Origin: CAYWLQ01 sp964458775
GTDB lineage: Bacteria > Myxococcota_A > Polyangia > JAAYKL01
NCBI GenBank assembly: GCA_964458775.1
Contig: CAYWLQ010000049.1
Span: 1 to 31,439 of the forward strand
Length of the DNA stretch: 31,439 nt
Direction: 5' to 3'
A program made the position numbers and the translations under genes. Shown here one piece after another: positions 9,149 to 15,842 of the stretch (within the stretch, counting starts at the first letter, position 1; each line of letters starts with the position of its first letter). A model generated the notes under the pieces. It did not search any database and had not been told where the DNA came from. It saw nothing but the letters and a program-made list of their open reading frames with translations.

Positions 9149-9215
9149 ATTTTCTGTAAAGTTTCTCTACTCGCTTGTATTGCAGCTCTTTGAAAACAAA
9201 ATTCGGTCTATTTAG

Positions 9216-9240
9216 CGTTATGATAAATCGTCTTTGTAAT
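9216..9240 (+). repeat. Direct repeat, left flank of the RAYT gene
   Basis: A 25-base segment beginning CGTTATGA matches 10482-10506 at 20 of 25 positions in the same orientation; most differences are C/T changes. The two copies bracket the transposase gene and its micro-duplications at a distance of about 1.27 kb. They may be the remains of element ends or of a duplicated flank. Confidence 0.5.
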
Positions 9241-9302
9241 TACCAGAAAGACAGAGGAGAGTATTTGCTATCTATAAAGCCAGGCTTTTACTAATTTGGA
9301 AG

Positions 9303-9326
9303 CACCTGTGCACACTTTGTCAGGTG
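9303..9326. repeat. Inverted repeat 3' of the RAYT gene
   Basis: CACCTG (9303-9308) and CAGGTG (9321-9326) form a perfect 6-bp stem with a 12-nt loop, 47 bases beyond the transposase stop codon. It may be a hairpin end of a REP-type element or a weak terminator; there is no clear U-run on the minus strand. Confidence 0.4.
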
Positions 9327-9372
9327 TAAAAAGAATGTCATGTGTTAAATCTTAATTCGTCGTTAGACATCA

Positions 9373-10296
9373 TTAAGAAGCCGTTTCTCTTTGCGGCCTC
9401 AAACTTGTATGAAGCCCGTCCAATTGCCGAACCGGATTTTTTCTCCTTAAATAGGTATTGGCGGCTCTCAATTGCTTGAGCTTTTTCTGAACATATTCTT
9501 CTGAGCCGATAACTACTCCGTCTGTGAAATGACGAATACGTTTGGTAAACAGCCCCTCTGTTTTAAAGCCTAAGGCTTCTTCCTGTTTTAATAATCTGTT
9601 AGAAATAGAAGCTTGTTTTTCTTTTGTCGGCACGCTTCCTCGGTAATAAACAGCTGATTTGTAATCGAGAATAGCATCTTTGTTAGATCTCCGGCCGGTA
9701 AGAGAAGTCAGTGATGCCATCCACTTGTCATCTTTCATTTCTCGATAATAAAGCGACGAGCCGTCATAGTTTTCCGGACGCTCTACGATACCTGCTCTAA
9801 CCGGATTTAGTTCCACATAAAGCAGACAGTCAAACATCGCCTTTTGGTCTTCAAGCAAAACGCTTTTAAACCTATCGGCCCAAAAGCGCCCGCGTCGATT
9901 GTGAGTATAGTTAAACCAACGAGCAATTTTTGACTGAAGGCTGCGCATTAATTCAGACACGTCAAAAATTCTTTGTTCAAATCGTTTCCAAGAAGAGTCA
10001 AACCATGCGTCAAGAATTAGGTCGGTATAAAGAACAGAAGCCCGCTCCCTAAGTTCTTTTCTTGTCATCTGTCTAGGATCATCCATACGAACAACCAAAT
10101 GATAATGATTGCCCATAATGGAAAAGCCCAAAATTTCGCAACAGTAAACCCGAGAGAACAATCGTATAAAATCAACAATCTTGCGACGACAGCGTTTGTC
10201 ATCAAGAGGATAGTCACCGATAACTCCGGCGACCCGTCCGCACAGGTGATAAAAAGCTCCGGAGTCTTCTGCTTTTATTCTAGCTAACCGAGCCAT
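9373..10296 (-). CDS. REP-associated tyrosine transposase (RAYT, Y1 HUH family)
   Basis: IS200-like Y1 transposase domain. The HUH metal-binding motif is HYH at residues 64-66 within MGNHYHLVV. The RAYT hallmark FNYTHNRRGRFW followed by DRFKS supplies the likely catalytic Tyr, and YVELNPVRAGIV closes the core. Residues about 190-307 are a C-terminal extension common in this subgroup (RHFTDGVVIGS). RAYTs are single-copy, domesticated-looking enzymes known to act on dispersed REP palindromes. A strong AAGGAGG five bases before the ATG supports the start. The gene appears intact. It sits between direct repeats (9216, 10482) and next to clustered micro-duplications, and palindromic repeats recur elsewhere in the window. 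Confidence 0.92.
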   Translation of the reverse strand: MARLARIKAEDSGAFYHLCGRVAGVIGDYPLDDKRCRRKIVDFIRLFSRVYCCEILGFSIMGNHYHLVVRMDDPRQMTRKELRERASVLYTDLILDAWFDSSWKRFEQRIFDVSELMRSLQSKIARWFNYTHNRRGRFWADRFKSVLLEDQKAMFDCLLYVELNPVRAGIVERPENYDGSSLYYREMKDDKWMASLTSLTGRRSNKDAILDYKSAVYYRGSVPTKEKQASISNRLLKQEEALGFKTEGLFTKRIRHFTDGVVIGSEEYVQKKLKQLRAANTYLRRKNPVRQLDGLHTSLRPQRETAS

Positions 10297-10350
10297 GTTG
10301 GCCTCCTTGAAAGTCGACAGTTTGTAGAATAGTTGATTTTTGATTTAAAT

Positions 10351-10475
10351 GCAACATAAAGGTCAGTGTCCCTTGCAACATACCTTGCAACATACTTCTT
10401 GCAACATAAAGGTCAGTGTCCCTAAAATACTCTAAAATACTCCTAAAATACTTCCCTAAAATACTTCTAAAATAC
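10351..10475. repeat. Nested micro-duplication cluster 5' of the RAYT gene
   Basis: A 23-base block beginning GCAACATAAAGG and ending GTCAGTGTCCCT is repeated exactly at 10351-10373 and 10401-10423. Between and after the two copies are short words in tandem: TTGCAACATA at 10373-10382, 10385-10394 and 10399-10408, and CTAAAATAC at 10422, 10432, 10443, 10456 and 10467. Spacers between the words are 1-4 bases and irregular, so this is not a CRISPR or a simple microsatellite. Confidence 0.92.
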
Positions 10476-10481
10476 TTTTGA

Positions 10482-10506
10482 CGTTATGACAAATTGCTTT
10501 TGTAAA
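10482..10506 (+). repeat. Direct repeat, right flank of the RAYT gene
   Basis: Partner of the copy at 9216-9240 (20/25 identical, same orientation). It starts just after the last CTAAAATAC word of the micro-duplication cluster. Confidence 0.5.
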
Positions 10507-10718
10507 TCGTGATCTGCTTCTCGACGGTATGGAATGTGGTCAGAAAATTGGTTAAGAACCACAAATCCATAGAGAGAAAGTAATGAGAGAGCAAAACAAT
10601 AGATACTTTACAGATAAAGAAAGTCTTTCTCCCGACACAAAGAGTCTATTGTCCAGGCATGAACCTCGAACACCGAACCCCGCACATTTCACGATCACCT
10701 GACTTTTTGGTTTCTTCT

Positions 10719-11831
10719 TTATTTAAAAAGAGCCAGAAAATCAGGGTCGTTTTGGTATTTTTCAAAAGCTTTCTCTGTTTTATTGTTCTTGATAAAATCG
10801 GGATCAAGCTTTTTTGATTCTGATAGATATTTCAACATGGTTGACTTGTCGTCAACGCGAGCCGCAAGAACTGCAATATTGTCAGAGTTATAAAGGTAAC
10901 TCGTGTCTTCCTTGCTGAAAAGATGCGGAGAGTTCTCAAAAATATTGAGAGCATCCGCCAAAACCTTTTTTTTCAGGTTCTTGTCATCTACTCTGCCTAC
11001 TGAATGAGTGTAGTTCATCAGCATATCAGAATCAGGTGCCCCCCCTATTTCCAAATAACGCTGAACTGCTTTGACGCAGTCAAAGTGTCTACCGCTTTGT
11101 ATGAGCATTACTCCCAAACGGCATATAAAAAACTGATCTGCCGATTCTTCGTCGCTAAGTTCGGTTGTCTTATTTAAGTAGTTGAGTGCGGTATCAATTA
11201 ACAAATTCTGATCCTCAGTTGAAATCTTTACTCCAACCTTGCTTGTGGAGATATAGATAGCATTGTTCAACATAGGAATGTTCACCAATCCCTCATTTTT
11301 TATGTGCGCAATAGTCAGTTGCCATGCACTGCCGAACTTTCCGTCTCCGCAATACTCATTGGATTGATCAAGTACGTTACCGGCAATAAATTCCGGTGAT
11401 TGACGTCCTAAGGAACGAACATATTCTTTTTGATCTAAGAATTGTTCTATAGCCAAAACTGACGCATTGGCAAAAGATGCAAATAGATTGGGAATGGATA
11501 TCCAATTTTTAACAATCAGCTTGTTAGTGTTTGAAAGGATAGTTTCAATTACCTGCAGAAGGTTTTCGTTATAAGAAACTTGAACTCCAATGCTGTCATC
11601 AATAGCAGCGACAGAAATAAAACCGAATCGATCCGTTACAAGAGTATTGTGTTTTCCGCTTATGATAATTCTAATATATCCATATTTAGGATGATATTGG
11701 ACGTTAATCCTATTATCATATGAAACAATACATTCTGCACCTCGAAATAGAGAATAGTCCGGCAATGTAGTCAAGTTTTCATTCTTCCAACCGTTGCTTG
11801 TGAATTTCGAAACAAACTGAGTCACATTCAT
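10719..11831 (-). CDS. Uncharacterised protein with TPR-like C-terminal half
   Basis: 370 residues, no signal peptide or membrane segment, so probably cytoplasmic. I do not recognise the N-terminal half (residues 1-200), which looks alpha/beta with several beta strands (ECIVSYDNRINVQY, YIRIIISG). The C-terminal half is helical and TPR-like (LNYLNKTTELSDEESADQFF, AVQRYLEIGGAPDSD, AVLAARVDDKSTML) and ends with FEKYQNDPDFLALFK. A terminal KYQNDPDF-type motif is common at the end of bacterial TPR arrays. The frame could begin 31 codons earlier (11924), but GGGAGAG placed just before ATG 11831 and the arginine/cysteine-rich extension favour 11831. It stands alone between repeat-rich stretches, so no pathway is suggested. 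Confidence 0.7.
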   Translation of the reverse strand: MNVTQFVSKFTSNGWKNENLTTLPDYSLFRGAECIVSYDNRINVQYHPKYGYIRIIISGKHNTLVTDRFGFISVAAIDDSIGVQVSYNENLLQVIETILSNTNKLIVKNWISIPNLFASFANASVLAIEQFLDQKEYVRSLGRQSPEFIAGNVLDQSNEYCGDGKFGSAWQLTIAHIKNEGLVNIPMLNNAIYISTSKVGVKISTEDQNLLIDTALNYLNKTTELSDEESADQFFICRLGVMLIQSGRHFDCVKAVQRYLEIGGAPDSDMLMNYTHSVGRVDDKNLKKKVLADALNIFENSPHLFSKEDTSYLYNSDNIAVLAARVDDKSTMLKYLSESKKLDPDFIKNNKTEKAFEKYQNDPDFLALFK

Positions 11832-11922
11832 TGATCTCTCCCTTCGTTTTAACCTCACATAGCTGCAAGAAATACAGCACAATCTTCTCACCATCTTTAA
11901 AGCAATTACAAGAGCAAATCGC

Positions 11923-11971
11923 AAAAAAGAAAGAAGGAAAAGGAAGAAAAGGGAGGAAAAAAAAGGGAGGG
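11923..11971 (+). repeat. Uninterrupted 49-base homopurine tract
   Basis: Every base from 11923 to 11971 is A or G (polypyrimidine on the coding strand of the gene that begins at 11831). Such tracts can form triplex DNA. It lies about 90 bases upstream of that gene's start codon. Confidence 0.9.
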
Positions 11972-11988
11972 CGGATAGAGAGGACAGT

Positions 11989-12032
11989 GGACATTATACG
12001 TCAATGTCCTAATAAAATCCCTAATAAAATCC
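11989..12032. repeat. Small palindrome plus 12-bp tandem duplication
   Basis: GGACATT (11989-11995) and AATGTCC (12003-12009) form a perfect 7-bp stem with a 7-nt loop. Directly after it CTAATAAAATCC occurs twice in perfect tandem (12009-12020, 12021-12032). The right arm includes TCAATGTCC, the same core as at the RAYT-flanking cluster (GTCAGTGTCC). Confidence 0.85.
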
Positions 12033-12126
12033 CGTTATGAATGCGAGGGGAAATCTACGCGCGGCGGATCGACCTTCTTTGGTTGCGCCTGCCGTCGTGC
12101 TACGAGCTATGGTGAGGTTTTATGTT

Positions 12127-13770
12127 CTAAAACAGATAATCCGTATTAACAAAGTTGGAGGTACGGTCCCTTAGAATTTCGCTTAAGAGGGTTTTGCCCA
12201 TTTCGGAATCCGGCGCTGCCGTCATAGAGCGAATGGAAAAACAGCGCAGTGCGTCTGAGACGGAGAGAGTTGCTTCGGCGCTGTCTTTTCTGCCGGTAAA
12301 GGGGTAAACGTCCGGACCTCGTTGGCATTGGGCGTTTAAATTGATTCGACAGACTTGATTAGCTAATACGTCGATTAGCGGACCTATGGTCTTGGGGTCT
12401 TGCCCGAAGATGCTCGCTTGTTGTCCGAAGTTAGAATTTACGATGTAATCGAAAACTTCGCTCACTTCATCGAAAACCGCTATAGGCACCACAGGACCGA
12501 ATTGCTCCACAGTATATAGCAACATTTCCGGTTTCACTGGGTAAACAACAGACGGGAAATAAAAGCTCTCATTGGTAAGCCCTCCGTTAGCATTACAAAC
12601 TGCGGCACCTTTTTGAATCGCATCCTCAACAAGTCCTTGCATTTTCTCCGTCGCTCCGGGTTCAGGCATCGGTGTGATTCTCACTCCCTTTTCCCAGGGC
12701 ATGCCGAAAGGAAGTGCGTCCACGGCCTCTCCGAGTTTTTGGACAAATGCCTCTGCAATTCGCCTTTGAACAAAGAGTAGTTTTAGTGCTGTGCATCGTT
12801 GTCCGTTAAAAGAGAGAGATCCTGTAACGCACTCGTTAACGGTAAGATCAAGGTCTGCATCTTCTAAAATAACCGCCGGATTTTTGGCGTCGAGCCCCAA
12901 GATGCAACGCAGCCGATTGGGCATGGGATACTGTCGTTTGAGTATATTGGCAGCCTTAGAGCTACCGATAAAAGCCAATGCCGCTATTTTTCCGGAAGCA
13001 ACAATGGGCCCGGCGACTTGTCTTCCTTCACCGCTGATGATGTTCACCACCCCTTTTGGAAAACACTCGGCAAAACAATTGAGCAGCGGCATCTGACACA
13101 GCAATCCGTAGCGGGGCAGCTTGACCACCGTTGTATTGCCCATAGCCAAAGCAGGAATGAGCGTAGTAAAGGTCTCATTAAGCGGGTAGTTGAACGGCCC
13201 CATGCAGAGAACCACCCCTAACGGCGATCTGCGAATCTGGGCAAGCACACCGCCATTGGCGGAGAACCTGGCACCCGCACGATCCGTTTCTTTCAGCGCC
13301 TCCACCGTATCAACAATGTATTGAACAGTCCTATCAAACTCTTTTTGGCAATCTTGAAGACTCTTGCCGATTTCCCACATAAGCAGCCTCACACATTCAT
13401 CGCGCACAGATTGCATCTTGACCGCAAAGACGGACAAACGCTCAGCCCGATCTCCTACTCGCATGGTAGGCCAAACTCCCCGCCCGTGGTCCCATGCGCG
13501 GTCCGCTGCATTCAAAGCCTTAAGTGCATGGGCGGTATCTAGATGTGCCGCAGGACCTATACACCGTTGTTCTTTCTTGCCGTCGGCCGCCAAATAAATC
13601 GGAGACAGCACATTTTCACACTTACCGCCCCAAGTGCGCACTTCCCCGCCAATGAGACATACCGTCCCTCTTTCATACACACCTCCGGACGGCGCAAAAT
13701 CCGCTTCTTTGGGTATATCAAGCAAAGATGGAAACAATTCCGCTACTTTTAATTTAATATGTTGCATCAT
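12127..13770 (-). CDS. gapN: GapN-like NADP-dependent glyceraldehyde-3-phosphate dehydrogenase (aldehyde dehydrogenase superfamily)
   Basis: About 547 residues. The Rossmann-type cofactor part shows GVVLCMGPFNYPLNETF, MGNTTVVKLPRYG and AFIGSSKAANIL. The catalytic Cys lies in FNGQRCTALK, about residue 325. This subgroup is usually annotated as non-phosphorylating GAPDH, oxidising glyceraldehyde 3-phosphate directly to 3-phosphoglycerate with NADP+. The canonical LELGGK carrying the general-base Glu reads LGLDAKN here, so substrate and mechanism should be treated as tentative. The frame can begin at TTG 13785, but ATG 13770 has an AGG eight bases upstream and is preferred; ATG 13767 is also possible. 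It is transcribed divergently from etfBA. Confidence 0.82.
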   Translation of the reverse strand: MMQHIKLKVAELFPSLLDIPKEADFAPSGGVYERGTVCLIGGEVRTWGGKCENVLSPIYLAADGKKEQRCIGPAAHLDTAHALKALNAADRAWDHGRGVWPTMRVGDRAERLSVFAVKMQSVRDECVRLLMWEIGKSLQDCQKEFDRTVQYIVDTVEALKETDRAGARFSANGGVLAQIRRSPLGVVLCMGPFNYPLNETFTTLIPALAMGNTTVVKLPRYGLLCQMPLLNCFAECFPKGVVNIISGEGRQVAGPIVASGKIAALAFIGSSKAANILKRQYPMPNRLRCILGLDAKNPAVILEDADLDLTVNECVTGSLSFNGQRCTALKLLFVQRRIAEAFVQKLGEAVDALPFGMPWEKGVRITPMPEPGATEKMQGLVEDAIQKGAAVCNANGGLTNESFYFPSVVYPVKPEMLLYTVEQFGPVVPIAVFDEVSEVFDYIVNSNFGQQASIFGQDPKTIGPLIDVLANQVCRINLNAQCQRGPDVYPFTGRKDSAEATLSVSDALRCFSIRSMTAAPDSEMGKTLLSEILRDRTSNFVNTDYLF

Positions 13771-13964
13771 ACAACAAGCCTGCAACGCAATACTTAAAGT
13801 GTCAAGACATGAAACACTTCAATCATTTAGGGGCAACTCCACTTTTAAAAAATCAAACTTTTACGATTTTTTTTTGTTTTTTCGGTTTATATTCCATTCG
13901 TTCAATCGAGACCTAAAATCGGGTACTGGACGAAAAGTGATTTTTTAAATATGGTGTCGATCCC

Positions 13965-13986
13965 TTGCACCTGCGATAAGGTGCAA
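13965..13986 (+). promoter_or_regulatory. Perfect palindrome just before the etfB ribosome binding site
   Basis: TTGCACCT (13965-13972) and AGGTGCAA (13979-13986) are exact inverted repeats with a 6-nt spacer. The AAGGAGG ribosome binding site starts six bases later at 13992. This is a good candidate operator or 5'-UTR hairpin controlling the etf operon. A second, weaker pair (AAGTGT 13797, ACACTT 13814) lies near gapN. I could not assign a convincing -35/-10 pair. Confidence 0.55.
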
Positions 13987-14005
13987 ACATTAAGGAGGTT
14001 TTTTC

Positions 14006-14839
14006 GTGAAAATACTCGTTCCGATAAAAAGGGTCGCTGACCCGGACAATGCCAATAAAGTTAAAATCAGTCCCGACGGCAAGGAAGTTACCTGCGAAGG
14101 ACTGGAAATGAAACCCAATCCTTTTGATGAATATGCAGTGGAAACCGCTCTTCGCATTCTTGAGAAAACACCAGGAGAAGGCGATCTTCGCGGTGAAATA
14201 GTTTTGGCTACTCTCGGACCGGACGATTGCTCAAAGCAAATTCGTCAGGGTTTGGGTATGGGTGCCGATCGAGGTATTATTGTACAAGCCGAAGACAAAG
14301 ATTTGGATTCCGTTGTGGTAGCCAGAGCTTTGGCCAAGCTTGTCGAAAAAGAGAGTGTCGATCTTGTTATTATGGGGAAACAGGCTGTTGACGGAGATTC
14401 CAATCAAACCGCTCAAATTCTTGCAGAAATTCTCGGTTGGCCGCAGGCAACTTTTGCCGGAAAAATTGATGCTGCTGCGGATTTAAAAAGCGCAACCGTA
14501 ATAAGAGAAGTTGACGGCGGTGCAGTATCTGTAACAGTTACTTTCCCGGCTGTAATATCGGTTGATCTCCGCATTGTCGCTCCTTCTGCCGTGACAAACA
14601 ACGTTGCCTCAGGCGGAAGTCCCTATCCTGACGGTCCCCGATTTGTGGCTCTGAGGGGGCTTAAGTTGGCAAAGAAAAAACCCATCGACACCTGCACACT
14701 GGATGCTTTGGGCGTGGACAAAACACGTCGCGTCAACACCCTGTCATTTACTGCTCCGCCCAAGCGTCAAGCCGGCGTCAAGGTAAACACCGTAGAAGAG
14801 TTGGTTGACAAACTCAAAAACGAAGCGCGCGTGCTGTAA
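14006..14839 (+). CDS. etfB: Electron transfer flavoprotein, beta subunit
   Basis: 277 residues, an ETF beta chain that binds AMP (or FAD) and forms a heterodimer with EtfA to pass electrons from acyl-CoA and similar dehydrogenases to the quinone pool. Seen: MKILVPIKRVADPD at the N-terminus, NPFDEYAVETALRI, LATLGPDD, GMGADRGI, and the VIMGKQAVDGDSNQ segment of the nucleotide site. The start codon is GTG, fixed by AAGGAGG seven bases ahead. It is the first gene of etfB-etfA-hisS. No dehydrogenase or ETF:quinone oxidoreductase lies beside it, so the electron donor is not indicated. Confidence 0.96.
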   Translation: MKILVPIKRVADPDNANKVKISPDGKEVTCEGLEMKPNPFDEYAVETALRILEKTPGEGDLRGEIVLATLGPDDCSKQIRQGLGMGADRGIIVQAEDKDLDSVVVARALAKLVEKESVDLVIMGKQAVDGDSNQTAQILAEILGWPQATFAGKIDAAADLKSATVIREVDGGAVSVTVTFPAVISVDLRIVAPSAVTNNVASGGSPYPDGPRFVALRGLKLAKKKPIDTCTLDALGVDKTRRVNTLSFTAPPKRQAGVKVNTVEELVDKLKNEARVL

Positions 14840-14859
14840 AGGAAAAGGGAGAAAATATC

Positions 14860-15837
14860 ATGAGCAATGTACTTATAATAGCACAAGTTATGGACGGAGA
14901 AGTAAAACGAGCCACCAACAGTGCGGTAACTTTTGCAAAAAAAGCAGCATCAATTTTGGGCGGATCCTATAGCATTATGGCTTTGGGTAATGATTTGACT
15001 AAATCGGTTGACGTCTTGTCAAAGCTGGGCGCAACTAAATTATATTTGGCCGAGGGAACCGGATTGTCAAACGGTCTGCCGGAACAATGGGCTCCAACCA
15101 TCGAGCAGGTTGTAAAAGCCGGAGGATTTTCTCTGGTAGTCAGCCCTGCTTCCAGTATCGGCAAAGATGTAATGCCGCGTTTGGCCTATAGATTGGATGC
15201 CGGTATGGCCAGTGATGTTACTGCTGTAGAAGCGGAAAACAATAAACTTACCTATTCGCGTCCTATGTTTGCAGGCAACGTTAACGGTAAGGTACAAATT
15301 GAAACTCCTATACAGGTAGTTACAATTCGCGCCACCGAATTTGACCCGGCACCGGCAGCCGCATCGGCAAGTCCGGTCGAAAAAGTTGCATCCGCAACCT
15401 CTCCTGCAATGAGCCGCATTACATTTAACGGTTTTGAAAAGGCCGTTTCCGCAAGACCTGACCTTGCGGAAGCTCGCGTGGTGGTTTCGGGCGGTCGCGG
15501 TGTAAAATCCAAAGAAAACTTTAAAATCATCGAAGACCTGGCCGATTTGCTGGGCGGCGCAGTGGGTGCCAGCCGCGCTGCCGTAGATGCCGGTTTTATC
15601 GACAATGATTTTCAAGTAGGACAAACCGGAAAAATCGTTGCTCCGGAATTGTACATAGCAGCAGGGCTTTCTGGAGCACTGCAACACGTAGCCGGAATGA
15701 AATCATCCAAAGTTGTAGTAGCTATCAACAAAGACGAAGAAGCTGAAATCTTTCAAATAGCCGACTACGGTATTGTGGGCGATCTCTTTAAAGTAATTCC
15801 CGAACTTCAAGAGCAAATTAAAAAAGTATCTAAATAG
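14860..15837 (+). CDS. etfA: Electron transfer flavoprotein, alpha subunit
   Basis: 325 residues. The N-terminal alpha/beta domain (about 1-190) is followed by the FAD-binding C-terminal domain with VVSGGRGVKSKENF, GGAVGASRAAVDAGF, QVGQTGKIVAPELYIAAG, SGALQH and AINKDEEAEIFQIADYGIVGD, which are the family's flavin contacts. It lies 20 bp after etfB with a good GGAAAAGGGAG-type ribosome binding site. The length and motif order are those of classical ETFs; I see no ferredoxin-type cysteine cluster as in FixB-like or bifurcating fusions. Confidence 0.96.
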   Translation: MSNVLIIAQVMDGEVKRATNSAVTFAKKAASILGGSYSIMALGNDLTKSVDVLSKLGATKLYLAEGTGLSNGLPEQWAPTIEQVVKAGGFSLVVSPASSIGKDVMPRLAYRLDAGMASDVTAVEAENNKLTYSRPMFAGNVNGKVQIETPIQVVTIRATEFDPAPAAASASPVEKVASATSPAMSRITFNGFEKAVSARPDLAEARVVVSGGRGVKSKENFKIIEDLADLLGGAVGASRAAVDAGFIDNDFQVGQTGKIVAPELYIAAGLSGALQHVAGMKSSKVVVAINKDEEAEIFQIADYGIVGDLFKVIPELQEQIKKVSK

Positions 15838-15842
15838 TTTAT

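Larger units (their letters stand above)
10297..10718. other. Intergenic region upstream of the RAYT gene
   Basis: It contains the micro-duplication cluster (10351-10475) and the right-hand direct repeat (10482-10506). The rest, 10507-10718, holds no gene I can support. Confidence 0.5.

Noticed and set aside
10351..10475. Possible CRISPR array
   Set aside because: Repeats are only 9-10 bp with spacers of 1-4 bp, there are no unique 30-bp spacers, and no cas genes are present.
11832..11924. N-terminal extension of the 370-residue unknown protein
   Set aside because: GGGAGAG stands directly before ATG 11831, and the extension is rich in Arg and Cys with no hydrophobic core.
15067..15687. Minus-strand frame of 206 codons opposite etfA
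   Set aside because: Antisense shadow of a well-supported gene; it is rich in Cys/Arg with no motif.
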